Positions 42,810 through 60,458 of a stretch of DNA of 64,000 bases are shown here, piece after piece (positions within the stretch are counted from its first letter, which is position 1; each line of letters opens with the position of its first letter). The stretch spans positions 124,001 through 188,000 of the forward strand of contig JAHLKG010000002.1 in assembly GCA_025526995.1 (NCBI GenBank), in the 5' to 3' direction. The notes under the pieces are model-generated. The model made no database searches. It saw only the letters and a program-made list of their open reading frames with translations, and was not told where the DNA came from. The DNA is from Powellomyces hirtus. Its lineage: Eukaryota > Chytridiomycota > Chytridiomycetes > Spizellomycetales > Powellomycetaceae. The position numbers were made by a program, and so were the translations under genes.

Positions 42810-43702
42810 TCACCCAGCAATCACATTGAAGAAATGCACCACCTCTTCTTTATCCATAACGCCAACCTGCGTCGTACATATCTCGCATCGCACCGGCCAA
42901 AAGACCGCATCATCATCATCATCATCATCACCATCCGCCACCCCACCACCCAATTTCCGATTCCGCTGCTGCTGATGTCCGCCCTTCTTCCTGGGCCCCG
43001 GAAACCTTTGTTGAACGCCGTGGTCCACCACACAGTTCTCGAAAAACATGGCGCGGAACTGTGTCTCGTATAGATCGTGTTGTTGGCAGTCGTGGCACAG
43101 CGGGGTCATGCACAGCGGACAGGCGAGTGTGGCCGATGGAGCGGGGAGCGAGGTTTTGGATATGCGGGTTTCTAAGAAAGTGGGATGAGAGGTCAGGAAA
43201 ATATCCCAACACCCTGGGTCATGGATGTGGATGCTCACTAAGTATGCGGGTTTGCAGCCACTGTTCGTCATCCGAATCGGCACCAGGGTCGTAAAACAAG
43301 TCGTCGTTGGAAACCACATGTTGCCTCTGCCGGCGTGTGCGCGTGGTCGGGGCTATCCGGTGCGGGTCTTCTATTTTGTGTTTACAAAAACGGAAAAAAG
43401 GTAAATGTTCTGCGAGGTGAATTCTTGATGCAAGGTTTTCCCCAGGGCGGGGCATGTACACACACCCACACGCATTTCGCATATATACCATTTTCTGTCA
43501 TCCCACTCGCCTCATCCGCATCGCCTTCCGAGTCGCTATCAAAGTATGCGTCGTCGTAGAATACGTCTGGCGGTGGTGGTCGGGGTGCGGGGTCGGTGGT
43601 CATGGTGGTGGTACTTGTCGGGCCCGCTGAACCGCCGGTTGGGAGAGGGGAGATGCCGGCGGGCCTGAATCCTGCATCCCGTATTATTTCCATGGGATCC
43701 AT
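42810..43702 (-). CDS. EAPP: EAPP homologue (E2F-associated phosphoprotein family)
   Basis: Start ATG 43702 (MDPMEIIRDAGFRPAGIS). An acidic N-terminal part (FYDDAYFDSDSEGDADEASG) is followed by NDDLFYDPGADSDDEQWLQT, matching the EAPP strand DPLYDPEMDD..W. The last exon holds the zinc-binding core: LACPLCMTPLCHDCQQHDLY, ETQFRAMFFENCVV, then VRCEICTTQVGVMDKEEVVH and FFNVIAG, stop at 42810. Human EAPP has the same Cys pairs and the ending VFHFFNVLAS. It binds E2F and influences cell-cycle transcription in animals; the fungal role is unknown. A CAT/ATC repeat near 42911-42931 encodes poly-Asp. Divergent from ubiquitin-S27a. Confidence 0.88.
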
Positions 43703-44491
<789 letters not shown>

Positions 44492-44772
44492 AACAAAAAA
44501 GCGACTGTTGGAACACATATCGGGAGATTTGTCTTGAATATATTTCTTGGTTTTGAACAGTACACCAACGCCCCTGTGTAGAATTTTGTGGGTTTGCTAT
44601 CATCATCAGACTGAATTCGACAAATGGTTTGCAAAGCAAAGGAAGACTACAGTACTGCCTGGTCCATGCATTGTCGCTTCAGTCAATCAATGGTGCCGCG
44701 CAGACTAATATTTAAGACAAAAAATCATATTACGAGAAACAAAAACAAGCATCACTGCCTCGCGCCCCGCCT
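44492..44772. other. convergent 3' regions of ubiquitin-S27a and PRP43
   Basis: No coding signal in this 281-bp stretch between two stop codons; it should hold both poly(A) regions. Confidence 0.5.
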
Positions 44773-48879
<4,107 letters not shown>

Positions 48880-51800
48880 ATGCGCCGTCAAAACCCTCTT
48901 ACAGCAGGGCAGGACCCAGAAGTTGAAACTCTCATAATGCCCGGAAATGCCAGCGAGGACTCGTCGCAGCTCCCCGAATACCCCGCGCATTCCCACGTAG
49001 ACCCTCGCAGCTCAAGTACCTTTTCCTTCTCCCGACCACCGGCAAATGCTTCGCACGAAAGTTTGCATGTCACAACCAACACCCCGACTTCCAACAATGA
49101 GGGAAACTACAACAATGCCGGAAGCTCTCCTGTGTACACGGATATCTTCCCAGCCCGACGGGCACCGGACTCGGAAAACCCGCCAGTCTCGCGGGTCAGG
49201 TCCAACGCCGCTGCTCTCAGGAGGCAAAACACTTTGTCCAAACCAGAGCGTCACAGAAGCACACGGAGAGCTTTGATGAGATCACCGTCTGCTGGACCGC
49301 CACCCGCCCGTGTAGGAGCTACTTCCGCCACGGCCGTCCGTGCGCATGAAACCGGCAACCACAAACCGGCTGTCGAACTGGAGGACAGCGGCGCTTCCGC
49401 CATATGGACGTGGACCGCACGTATCATGACCTGTTGCTTCCTTCCTCCTTGTCTTCGGGCATGTGGACAGAGAGACAAAGCCGTTCAGCAAGCATGGCGC
49501 GAAAAAGTCGCTCTGTGCATGATCATTGTCGTGCTTTGTGGGGCTGTTGCTTTCTTAACGGTCGGTCTGCGTCGGGTGCTTTGCCCAGATTCCGGCTTCC
49601 AAGTCAACATTGCCATGTTCAACATCCAAACTAAGGAGTACCTGCCCGCAAACCAAGATGGAATCGTGATCGATGGCTTCCAGTACGAATTTGGTGGCGT
49701 CCAAAAAGCCCTCAGTGCCAGAGGCTTCACGCTCAATGACGACCGACGGGGAACCGACCTCTCGCTACTATTTTCCAACGTTCGCGGATCAGACTGCGCT
49801 GCGTATTACCCAGCCGGAGCAAAGTGCGATTTCCCCGAGCTGGCTGGCATCAGCCCAGCTTCGGACTGCGCAAGTCTGGATTGGTTGAGCGGTGTTCAGA
49901 GGGCGAAGCGGTTCATGGACTGGACTGATCTGCCTATCCATATCGATCCCCCACACACACTGACTGTTTACAATGGCGGTAAGTAGTTGTAATGAGTTGT
50001 AGATGTTTTGATGTTGTTTTTTTTTTTTTTTTGGTTCCCCATCTCGGCATGTGAGCTCATGTGTGTTTTGTGTCTCCTTCCTTAGCCGTCCTCAACCTCA
50101 CCGACTACTTTGCTGGCCCTCAGCGAGACAACCGGCCAGCTGTGACCAAATTGCTTGTCGAAAGTGTAGGAAAAGACGCGACGTACCGATACGTTCGTGG
50201 TCCCGAAGTGCATAGTGCCATTGGCTGTTTGAGCCGGGGATATCGAGTTGGCTATGTTGGAGAGGAGCGCAACGGTTGCATTGCAGCCCAAGTCATTGAA
50301 ACCATTGCACTGATTGTCATCGTCGGTGTTGTTCTCTGCAAATTCTTCATGGCTGTCTGGTTCCACTGGTTTGGTTTGCCCAGCAGCAAAGTTGACCCCG
50401 TCCCACGGCCTGACAAGCGCCTGTCGCGAGTCAGTGCGCGGTACTCTATGGGCCCCAATGTCAACAATAGACACTCGGTCCTGGGTTTCAATATGCCTCA
50501 GACCAACGACCTTTACACCATCATGCTGGTGACTTGTTACTCGGAGGGCAAGGAAGGAATCCGCTCGACCCTGGACTCACTGGCTGGAACCGATTACCCC
50601 GACAGCAAGAAGCTGCTGTTCGTTGTTGCTGATGGAATTATTACTGGTTCTGGAGAGGAACGATCGACTCCCGACATCATCGTCGGAATGATGGACTTGG
50701 AACCCAGCGCGGCGAACCCCGAACCGAAGAGCTACGTAGCTATCGCGCATGGAGAAAAGCAACACAACATGGCCAAAGTGGTGAGTACTGCGAATTAAAG
50801 ACCGGAGAGCGAGGGACCATTGCTAATATCTAAGACCATAGTACGCTGGACACTACATTGTCGGTAACCGTCGTGTGCCCATGATCACGGTGGTGAAATG
50901 CGGTACACCTATGGAAGCTAACCAGCCGAAACCGGGAAACCGCGGGAAGCGAGATTCGCAATTGGTCATCATGAACTTCCTCAGTCGAACGCTGTTCAAC
51001 GATCGTATGACGGCTTTGGACTACGAAATTTTCTCCTGCATTCACTCCGTCGCTACTACTGCCGATAAATATGAGGCCATTCTCATGGTGGTGAGTGGAG
51101 GAGTGAACCAGTTGCTAACTATGCCGTACTATTGAATTGACCCATATTTTCGCTAGGATGCCGACACGAAAGTCGCCCCTGACTCTCTCAGACATATGGT
51201 CAACGCTATGAGAAGTGATGTTACCATCATGGGATTATGTGGAGAGACTCGGATTGCCAACAAAACGGCGAGTTTGACTTCGGCGATCCAAGTTTTCGAG
51301 TACTACATTTCGCACCATCTCGGTAAAGCTTTCGAGTCAGTTTTCGGAGGTGTCACCTGTCTCCCCGGTTGTTTCTGCATGTACCGCATCAAAGCACCCA
51401 AGGGCGACAGCGGAACAACAGTTCCCATCCTTACCAACCCCAACATTGTGGAAGAATATTCAGAGAACATCGTTGACACCTTGCACAAAAAGAACCTTCT
51501 TCTGCTCGGAGAAGATCGCTTCTTGACGACACTCATGTTGCGTAACTTCCCCCACCGAAAGATGGTCTTTGTTCCATCTGCTATGTGTTGGACGATTGTC
51601 CCCGACGAATTCAAAGTTCTCCTCAGTCAGCGACGACGATGGATCAACAGTACCGTGCACAACCTTTTGGAGTTGGTGCTGGTCCGCGATTTGTGTGGAA
51701 CGTTCTGTTTCAGTATGCAGTTTGTCGTCTTGGTAGGTGTTCATTTTTGCTGATTCAGAAGCGAAAACATGACTTAGGGCTGCCCTTTACTATAGCTGGA

Positions 51801-52806
51801 GTTGATCGGAACTGTGGTCCTCCCCGCCGCCATCTGTTTGACTCTGTACTTGATCATCTCAGCGGCCGCTTATGGCACGGCCGAGCTTGTGCCATTCCTA
51901 ATGTTGGCGGCAATTCTCGGATTGCCCGGTCTCCTCATCGCCATCACCACACGCAAAGTTGTTTACGTAGCGTGGATGATTGTGTACCTCTTCTCGCTCC
52001 CCATATGGAATTTCGTCTTGCCGGTGTATGCATACTGGCATTTCGATGACTTCTCTTGGGGCGAAACGCGAAAGGTGGAAGGAGAAGAGAGGGAAGAGGC
52101 TCATGGAGGCAAACAAGGAAGGTTCGAATCCCGCGCTGTGGTCATGAAAAAGTAAGTAATGGCAGGAGGCGAAGGTAGAGTTGTGCTACGTATGATGGAT
52201 TCTGACAATATTTTCAATAGATGGGCCGAGTGGGAGAAGGAAAAGCAAGGTGGACCATCTATGAAGAGTGGAGAAGCACATCGACAATCTGTCTACAACA
52301 AACATCAGTCGACTCGGATCAAGTCGATGTACGGTGTCCCGTACGGACCACCTATGGGACCTGCTATCCCCTCCGACTACAACCCACGGAAGAGCATAGG
52401 TGCTGCACCCCACGGAGCAGTCTTCCCACCCCCACCATCCCATCCCCAAAGCAACGAGTACTGGCCGGTCCAGCAAACCACTGCAAGGGATTCATACTTC
52501 CCTCCTTTGCTCATGGGTGGATTGCCACGAGCGCCAATGCAGTTCCCGTCCAGTGCCGCCATGAGCACCCAGAGTCCGGTTGACCCAGCTACATTCCCAT
52601 CTCCCGGAGGCATTTTCCAGCAAGGCCCACCACGCGCTGCCGCACATGGAAACACTCGCCCTGCCGCCTATGAGATGCAGCCAAGAGGAGGATCTTCCTC
52701 AGCTTCTGCTTCGGTGGAGTCAGGGCTTGATTCCGCCCACGCATTGCATTCATCTGGAAGCGGCGATAGCAGACCATCTTCATCGAAAGGAAAGGAACGT
52801 CAGTGA
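48880..52806 (+). CDS. Chitin synthase, class IV-like (CHS3 type)
   Basis: Seven or so exons give about 1150 residues. A disordered Ser/Pro-rich N-terminus is followed by TM segments ([20 protein letters not shown]), an extracytoplasmic domain, a second TM ([20 protein letters not shown]) and the GT2 catalytic domain: [55 protein letters not shown] and the QRRRW signature in [18 protein letters not shown]-terminal TM helices end [21 protein letters not shown] long Pro/Ser-rich tail follows. The EGE-free order and SWGETRKVE end match class IV (yeast Chs3) enzymes, without a myosin head. It makes wall chitin from UDP-GlcNAc. The start could also be the ATG at 48937. Confidence 0.93.
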
Positions 52807-53146
52807 ACATAGTGATATAGATTAGAAGACGTATTTGGGGGGGTTTTTTTTTTGGATGGTTTAGTCGGATCCTACCCCAATCTCCGACACACCTCCGCCG
52901 GTTTGTATGCAAGAATAATCTCATTTTCGAGTCACATATGGGACATGATTGGTAGTGAGTCATCAGCATCGCAGATGGTTGCCCCATTTTTACACTCAGC
53001 ATGGCTGTGCCACGTGAACACGCGCGCCCCAAGGCCACGGGACTTTGTCAGTCGACCGTCGTTGTTTTTTCCGTGCGACTGATAAAAAGTTGCTTTCTCC
53101 GCGAACATCCCAACTACCCCCAACACACAAACACCGTCTACACACA
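52807..53146. promoter_or_regulatory. PDX1 promoter region
   Basis: 340 bp between the chitin synthase stop and the PDX1 start. An AC-rich leader (CCCCCAACACACAAACACCG) lies just before the ATG. No gene is seen. Confidence 0.5.
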
Positions 53147-54211
53147 ATGGCATTCAACGCACCATCAAACCTGGTCCAGACCAATGGCACCAGCGCCGGC
53201 ACCAAGAGCGAATTCATTGTCAAGGCTGGCTTGGCTCAGAACCTGAAGGTTAGTAGTTGTGTCACCTTTTAACAGGTCTCGCTCGACTCCGGACATTCTT
53301 CGAATTTTTGGACTAGAGTAGAAGGGGTTACGGAAAAGAAGTCGCACGAGCTCTTTATTTACTCTTTTGGTTTTGTGTAGGGTGGTGTCATTATGGATGT
53401 GATCAACGCGGAGCAGGCGCGGATCGCGGAAGAAGCCGGCGCCTGCGCCGTTATGGCCCTTGAGCGAGTGCCTGCCGACATCCGACGGGACGGCGGTGTG
53501 TCGCGCATGTCGGACCCCCGCATGATCAAGGAGATCATTGAAGCCGTGACGATCCCCGTGATGGCCAAAGTCCGGATTGGTCACTTTGTTGAGGCTCAAA
53601 TCCTCGAGCACCTGAACGTGGACTACATTGACGAGTCTGAAGTCCTGACGATGGCTGACGAGCAGCACCACATTGACAAGACCAAGTTCAAGGTGCCCTT
53701 TGTCTGCGGTGCCAAGAACCTCGGTGAGGCTCTCAGGCGAATCAACGAGGGTGCGGGTATGATCCGCACCAAGGGAGAAGCTGGAACCGGAAATGTTGTT
53801 GAGGCGGTCCGACACGCCCGCCAGCTGACTGGTGAGATCCGGAAGGTCCAGGCCATGGCTGAGGAGGAGCTGTACGTCTACGCCAAGGACATCCAGGCCC
53901 CCTTCCACCTCGTCAAGGAGGTCAAGAAGCTCGGCCGTCTTCCCGTGGTCAACTTTGCCGCTGGTGGTGTCGCCACCCCTGCTGACGCTGCCCTGATGAT
54001 GCAGCTCGGTATGGACGGTGTCTTTGTGGGATCCGGTATCTTCAAGTCGGGCGACCCGGCCAAGCGCGCGCGCGCCATCGTCCAAGCGGTTACCCACTAC
54101 CAGGACGCTTCCGTCCTGGCCAAGGTCTCGGAGGACCTCGGTGAGGCCATGGTCGGCATCAACTGCGATACCCTCCTGCCTGACCAGAAATTTGCCGAAC
54201 GTGGAAACTAA
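53147..54211 (+). CDS. PDX1: Pyridoxal 5'-phosphate synthase subunit PDX1 (PdxS/SNZ)
   Basis: Two exons: a 34-residue start ([20 protein letters not shown]) and a long exon beginning [20 protein letters not shown]. The TIM barrel is complete: [37 protein letters not shown] with the catalytic Lys, [18 protein letters not shown] with the phosphate loop and second Lys, [20 protein letters not shown] and [15 protein letters not shown]. Length (about 306) fits PdxS. It condenses ribose 5-phosphate, glyceraldehyde 3-phosphate and ammonia to PLP; the ammonia comes from the glutaminase PDX2/SNO, not seen in this window. Many fungi have one copy. No oddities. Confidence 0.97.
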
Positions 54212-54890
54212 ATTTGCGCAGAAACACTTTGAAAACAAAAGTGTGAATTAGAGTATCTTTGTCCCTACATTTGTCTTCGAAGTAGCATTCACACCTCCCC
54301 CCGTCAAAGCTCATCATCACGTCGTTAAATGGCCCCCCTTGTCGCCGGCACCCCTTCATATTTACGCAACTTCACGAGTATTCATAGGTTTTCCGCAAAA
54401 TAGAATTGCATCCCTCCACGTCACTTATGTGCTTGGTCTTTCTGTCCCTCAACTTTTAGCAAAAACAGTGATGAGGGATGATAGGAGCCTGGGTTGTATC
54501 TCGGCTTCGTGCATGTCGACATGCGGAAATTTTCGAAGCTGCACCAATTCCAGCCTTGTATCGAGAGTACACCAGCCGTAAATCTCCACCAATGGAAAAT
54601 TTAGCTACTGGGATGTGAATCATGATAAATGGCAGACTGTCTCTTTCTCACTCTGCTTGAGATGTCATTGAATGATATGCACACTTGGTCGAAAGACGTC
54701 TGGTTTGACCCATGGTTTGATTTGCAAGGGCAACTTAGTCATCCCGCCAAGTGAGGCTTTCGCGCCCGAACGCTCCGCCAAGGCCTCCGGCAAGCGACCT
54801 TGCTTACGTCTTCCCAAGTCCGTCATTTCCGCGCCTAGTATAAATCCAACGACTGTGTGCCCGTCAACCTTATTTTTGAACTTCCAAAAA
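54212..54890. other. intergenic stretch, no gene seen
   Basis: Promoter side of the copine gene and 3' region of PDX1. Short ORFs only, none with features. Confidence 0.5.
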
Positions 54891-57830
54891 ATGGCAAACA
54901 TCCCGCACTCGAATATTGAACTGAAGATATCTTGCAGGTACATAGTGTTGATTGAGATGCATCGAGCATGTAGTGGATCCTTGCTGATACTTTTTTTCAT
55001 TTTTAGACATCTGTTAAATAAGGATCTCCTTAGCAAGAGTGACCCGCAGGTTTGCATTCTCATTCACGTCGCCGGCAGCGAGCGAGCAACCGGAAAATCA
55101 CACAAATGTTGAATGGTGGAATCATGGTTACAGGTCATTGTGTACACTGCTGCCCCCAACAGCCGTGGCTGGACGGAATTCGCGAGAACAGAACAAATCA
55201 AAGACAACCTAAATCCAAATTTTGCCAAACCGGTCTTGATTACCTATCTATTCGAAGAAGTACGGGACCCACTCGTTCAAAACATCCCATGCTTGATCAC
55301 GCATCAAACTCTGACTATTTTCGTTTCTCTACAGGTACAAAAGCTGAGATTCGCTGTGTATGACATCGACAAGCAGAATGGAACCCTCGACCAACAAGAT
55401 TTCTTGGGCTACTACGAGACCACACTTGCGGCGATCGTTAGCGCGAGCGGGCAGGCTATACAGAAGCCCCTAGAGCATCCGCAGCGCAAAAAGGCTGGTT
55501 ACATCAAAGTGGTTGCGGAAGAACAGACGGATCTCAAGCATGTCATCAAGTGAGAAGACTCGTGGTGACGCAAGTGTAGTGATGTCTGTCCAATGGCTGA
55601 TGGGGCTTTGTCTGTAGAATGACATTCCATGGACGTGATCTTGACAAGAAGGATTTTTTCGGGAAATCAGATCCGTACGTGGAACTTCCTACTATGTTCT
55701 GCATTCGTGGAAACTGTTAGCTAACTGTGCTCGCGTTTCTCCAGGTATTTCCAAATCTCGAGAACCCAGGAAGATGGCACGAGCTCCGTGGTGTATCGCA
55801 GCAAACACATCTTGAAGACCCTGGATCCAACCTGGCCCCCCGCTGTGGTCCCGATATCCACCCTGTGCAATGGGGACCTGGATCGCCAGTTGATATTTGA
55901 GGGTATGTGAGTTGTTAGAAGCTACTTTCCGTCGCTGAGTGTACATCTGATATCGTCCCACGCAGTTTATGATTGGGACAAGAACGGCTGTGAGTTGCTG
56001 GCCATTGTTCCTTTTTTGGATAGTTTAAGCAAACTAACCCGCACTGATATCTAGCTGATGACCTGATCGGCTCGTTCTCGGTAAGTGTACTCCGTGCATG
56101 ACAGACAGCATGGCTCTGTGTCTAATCTTAGTTCTCGATTGCTTGAAATCGTCAGGCGTCTGCAAACGAGTTGTTGGGGTCGCGGGAAATGATGGGCGCG
56201 CAACGCAAAGAATACGCTCTCATAAATCAAAAGAAGAAGAGCAAAAAGAAGAATTACAAATGCTCCGGATACTTCCAAGTTCTGCAGTTTCATTTGGAGG
56301 AAATCCCCAGGTACATTCCAGTACGATTACGAGCTGTTGAACTGGAGACTCATCATTGTATATTGTAGCTTTTTGGATTACCTAGCTGGGGGCACCAATC
56401 TCGCGCTGGCTGTCGCCATCGATTTTACTGGGAGCAACGGCGACCCGCGCACCCCGTCTTCTCTTCATTTTCTGGATCCAAACAGAAGGAATCATTATCA
56501 GGAAGCCATCTTGGCGGTCGGGTCTATACGTATGTGGTGTCGCAGTTCTTCCGTTGCTGCCACCAAGACAACTGTAGCTAAGACATTGGCTTTCTCTCAG
56601 TCGAGCCGTATGACTCCGACAAACAATTCCCAGGTCAGTGAGCGGCTTGAATGGTCTCTAAGATACGGCAATACTAATTTGTATTTCCGGATCACAGTAT
56701 ATGGTTTTGGCGCTAAGCTTTCAGATGGATCGATCTCACATTGCTTTGCTTTGAACGGAGACGTCAACAATGTATGAAACACTAAGACGGCACATGGTTT
56801 GATGTCTTGAAAAACTATTTGATTAACAAGCGCGAACATAACAGCCACATGTGTTTGGAGTGAACGGAGTCCTGGACGTATACAACCACGCAATGCCACA
56901 GATCACGCTTTGGGGACCGACCAATTTCTCGCCGGTGAGTGCTTCCCGCTCTTGTGCGGAACGACCAGGCACAATGCTCATCAGCCGTGCCCTTTTCGTT
57001 TTTAGATTATCAATCAGGTCGCGGCTCAAATACGAACAGAGGAGGCGAGAATGGGACCAGGACTCAACTATACCGTCTTGATGATCATTACAGGTGCAAC
57101 ACGCTCTCGCTTTGGCTTTGCTCCGATCTGGAAACGTGATATACTGACCGGAATCGCGCCTGTCCATGTAGATGGTGCTATCACCGACCAGGACGCAACT
57201 GTGAGAGCAATCGTTGAAGCGTCAAATCTACCTCTCAGCATCGTCATTGTTGGAGTCGGCAACGCGGACTTTACTAACATGCACACGCTGGACGGAGACG
57301 ATGCTCCGCTTGTGTCGAACGGCAGGCGATGCGAACGCGATATCGTACAATTTGTGCCGTTCAATCAGTATTCTGGAAACCCGCATTTGCTTGCAAAGGA
57401 GGTATAAGCTAGAAGACCTGTTCATCTTGCCCCTTTCTCGACCCGGCACTTTGCTTAAATGATCGTTTTTGCTACTTTGCAGGTGCTCGCAGAAATTCCG
57501 GATCAAATGGTTGGCTTCATGCGAGCCCACGGCGTCAAACCGCGCATGCGCCGCGCGCACTCGTTCGCATCCATCGCATCACAAGACAGCCTGGCTTCCC
57601 GCAGCGCAACCATAAGTGGGTTCGCCCCACCGGCTGCAAACTTGGGTCGTCACGCCACGGCCATCGGACTTCGCAACCACGACCCAAACCAAATGGCTAC
57701 AGGTTCCGCCAGCAACACTAACATCAACCGTTCGCAGACCCTTATGCACCCACCGTCAGCACAAGGGTTCTTACCAGCCTATACCTCTAACGTACAGCCG
57801 AATACAAGTTACGATTCGAAGAGGGGATGA
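54891..57830 (+). CDS. Copine (C2-C2-vWA Ca2+-dependent membrane-binding protein)
   Basis: A multi-exon gene starting [16 protein letters not shown] | [14 protein letters not shown], where [14 protein letters not shown] is a Ca2+-binding C2 loop. The first C2 domain continues [20 protein letters not shown]; the second reads [20 protein letters not shown] and [16 protein letters not shown] with its Asp ligands. The copine vWA domain has the MIDAS-like [19 protein letters not shown], then [17 protein letters not shown] and [20 protein letters not shown], and [20 protein letters not shown] [19 protein letters not shown] ~110-residue Ser/Thr/Asn-rich tail follows. Copines translocate to membranes on Ca2+ rise. 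They occur in animals, plants, amoebae and early fungi but not in most moulds and yeasts. Confidence 0.92.
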
Positions 57831-58250
57831 GTGAACCCCAAAATCTCAGACAAACGCATACGCATACGCATATTTCCATTTCTTGTTTTTTTTTTTTGGG
57901 ATGCATTATGATACTTTAGTCAGTATTTTTTTTGGCGTAGTATTACGTTGAGGCCGTGCAAATAAAGATTTTGGAGGCGTTCGTTCGAAATTTGGTTGTG
58001 TTGATAGCTATTTAACTACACCGTCGGACCTTAACGTGTAGGGTATCGATGAGAATCGATTGATTCACACATCCGAGAATCTCCGAAGACCTGAATCAAG
58101 GAAGGGAGAAAACGCGCGTGTTAAAATTTTTGCTTCGTCACAAAATTCGCCGTGTCAAAAAGGCCGTTCAAAGGATCACCGCCTCCCGTTCTTCCCAAAT
58201 CCTCATCTCTGACATCTCCCAAAAAGTCTACACAAAACAACTCGACAAAA
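57831..58250. promoter_or_regulatory. promoter region of the NDUFA4-like gene
   Basis: No coding signal; ACGCATACGCATACGCATA near 57856 is a short repeat. The stretch holds the copine 3' end and the upstream region of the next gene. Confidence 0.5.
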
Positions 58251-58719
58251 ATGGCCGGTCATCACAGTCTTACCAACGTCCCCTCTGCGGTAAGTGTCGA
58301 ACATGACAATTGTGGTTGTCAGGTTGTCTCCGCTGAATGTCGGGAGATCAATACTGAAGATGTGGAACGTTGATAGGTTTACCCCCTGTTCGCTGTCATG
58401 GGCTTCGCTATCGGCGGTCTCGGCTACGTCGTTTACCACAAGACCAGCGGTCCGGACTGCATCTGGTCTCGCAAGTGAGTAACCAAAAAAACCCCTACAA
58501 CGCTCATCTCCGCCACTGAGCCGAGCGGACTTGCCGACGACAAAGAAAGCATTTTTCTAACGTTTTTTGTTTCTTTTACACCATTTCATCAGATCCAACC
58601 CCACCCCCTGGAACACCGTGCAACAACACCAGACCTCCAAGATGTACGACCACTCTGGCAAGTTTGAAAAGTGGAGCCGCTTCTCGGCCGACAATACTGC
58701 CACCGCCGCCTCCCACTAA
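58251..58719 (+). CDS. NDUFA4/MLRQ-family mitochondrial inner-membrane protein
   Basis: Exons 58251-58289, 58377-58474 and 58593-58719 give 87 residues. After MAGHHSLTNVPSA comes a single TM helix VYPLFAVMGFAIGGLGYVVY, then KTSGPDCIWSRK | SNPTPWNTVQQHQTSKMYD. This is the small MLRQ/B12D/NDUFA4 fold, in which a TM helix is followed by D(V/C)xWxRKxNPxPW. The animal member is a cytochrome c oxidase subunit first assigned to complex I. There is no cleavable presequence, as is usual. The exact respiratory complex in this fungus is not shown. Confidence 0.88.
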
Positions 58720-59342
58720 AGGGGTTCCCCGATGAACTTTTGTCGAGAGCCGCAGACTTTTCCCCTTTATCCTACCTAGAGTGCCATATCTATCTATCTA
58801 TCAGTCAGTCGGTTCACTATATAGCATATATGTCATAGATATATGTCTAGAACCTGGCAGCTCTCTTTCTCCGCCACCGAATCCGCTCACTCCCCTAAAC
58901 TAAACTTGCATCAATTACATATATTTTTTCATTGATATGGATCGGGAGGATTGAGGTGTAGTGAGATGTGTTGGTAGGCCTGTGCGCGGTAGCCGCCGCG
59001 TGCTGTGCGTTGTGCGGCCTCTGAGGTATGGAGTGGGAACGCCCCCGGTCCTTCTGACTAGCGCTGGGAGACCGTAACTTTTGAGACGATAACAGCGTCA
59101 ATGGAGATATCGTTTCTATTTACAAATACATATTGAGGTTATCGCCAACGCTCCCAGGGACGATAATGCTGAGATGTCTTTTCTATCTCGGCCCGGATGA
59201 ACCTCAACCAGATTGGGATAGGGATCCGCGATAAATAATCTACAATGTCAGCTTCTCCCATCCTTCAGCCCTCACCCCGCTCATTGTTTCCCTAAACATA
59301 AATAGGGAACCAAAGTAACCTGTGATTCTGCTTCTCTGTCTT
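58720..59342. other. convergent 3' regions with tetranucleotide repeats
   Basis: No gene. An ATCT microsatellite lies at about 58788-58802 and ATATATGTC-type sequence just after it. Both flanking genes end toward this stretch. Confidence 0.5.
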
Positions 59343-60217
59343 CTAAGCCGTCTTGGCATTCGCAAAACTCAAATACGAGTTCCACCCCAGCGCCGTGACA
59401 TTCACGACCAGACTCTGGTAATTCACGGGGGTCAGGTAGAAATTGACGAGTTGGATCGGCGGCCAGAGGGCGTAGTTTGCTTTCAAGGTTGGGACAAATG
59501 TCTACAATCAATGAACCTTTTTAGTACAGAAGAACTCATGTTTTATATGTGGATCACGATGGTACTGCTGCTTCTTACCTCCCGCATCTTCTTCTTAATA
59601 TCGTCTCCGCTCTTGCCTTCCATCACGCCCATTGCGGTGAAGAAACAGACCATGTTGAGTGGGGCAAATACGGATTGGTCAATTACCATGCGCGTAATTG
59701 TCGCTGTTGAATCAAATCCCAGCGCATACATACTCGTCAACATTAAGAGTCGCTATGTGTGCTTGTTCCTGTGACCTTTACTACATACCCGCAAATGGGT
59801 TCTTGATCTTCACGGCCGTGTTCAGCCATCTGTACCAGACTGCGATCGCCGGGCCCTAAGAAAAAGAAAGAACAAAAAAACGTGTCAACTTGCTTAAACG
59901 GGCACAAGCCACTGCCTCGGCAGGAGACGTTTCGCGCAATTCCTCACCAGCCCAAACGTTCCATAAGCCGTTAACCGTCCCGTCCGTGCCCAGTCGTGTT
60001 CTTCGAATCTCTTTTCCTCAACGGCATGCTGCGCGATACAGTCACCGGCCGCAAATAGAAAGCCTGTGGTAAAGAACCAAGAAAGCGAGAATTGGCTTTG
60101 ATTTGGTGCCAAGAATACAAGGCACTTGACAGAATCAAAGTTACCTGTGCTAACGGCTTGCGTGACGGTTGGGTTCTGAGTGAGAGTGGCGTGGTACCAC
60201 CGTGCGAGGGAGGTCAT
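59343..60217 (-). CDS. SYM1: Mpv17/PMP22-family membrane protein (SYM1-like)
   Basis: Exons begin MTSLARWYHATLTQNPTVTQ and continue to FLFAAGDCIAQHAVEEKRFE, a typical Mpv17 start (W..Y...L...P..T, then TG..(F/L)..GD...Q), then DWARTGRLTAYGTFGLV and AIVWYRW-like LVQMAEHG-region sequence. The next exon holds TRMVIDQSVFAPLNMVCFFT with the family signature DQ..APL, and the last gives WPPIQLVNFYLTPVNYQSLV then NSYLSFANAKTA. Four TM helices are expected. Yeast Sym1 is in the inner mitochondrial membrane and is needed under heat or ethanol stress, possibly as a channel. Start choice (60217) follows the family; the frame is open further upstream. Stop TAG at 59343. Confidence 0.9.
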
Positions 60218-60458
60218 GTCGTTCAGGCCACTTTGACAGCATGCACGCTTTGTTATAAACTTACAGCGGTGTTTTGGCCCCGTGGCGAGCGGTGTGGCGT
60301 TGTAGTGGCGCATTCGTCGCATTTTAGAAAGTTCGATGACATAGCCTTTCTGTGATATGGGGAAGTCGTAGACAACCCTGTGTCTCTGATATCATTGTTC
60401 AGACTAAATACACTGCCTTTGAATCTACAAGTAGGTAAATACTCTATATAAAAAGGGA

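Noticed and set aside
42410..42829. 139-codon plus-strand ORF between CTR and EAPP
   Set aside because: It runs into the antisense of the EAPP 3' end and has no recognisable features.
53165..54238. 357-codon minus-strand ORF opposite PDX1
   Set aside because: It is the exact antisense of a certain PDX1 gene; the high GC third positions create long shadow frames. No domain is seen.
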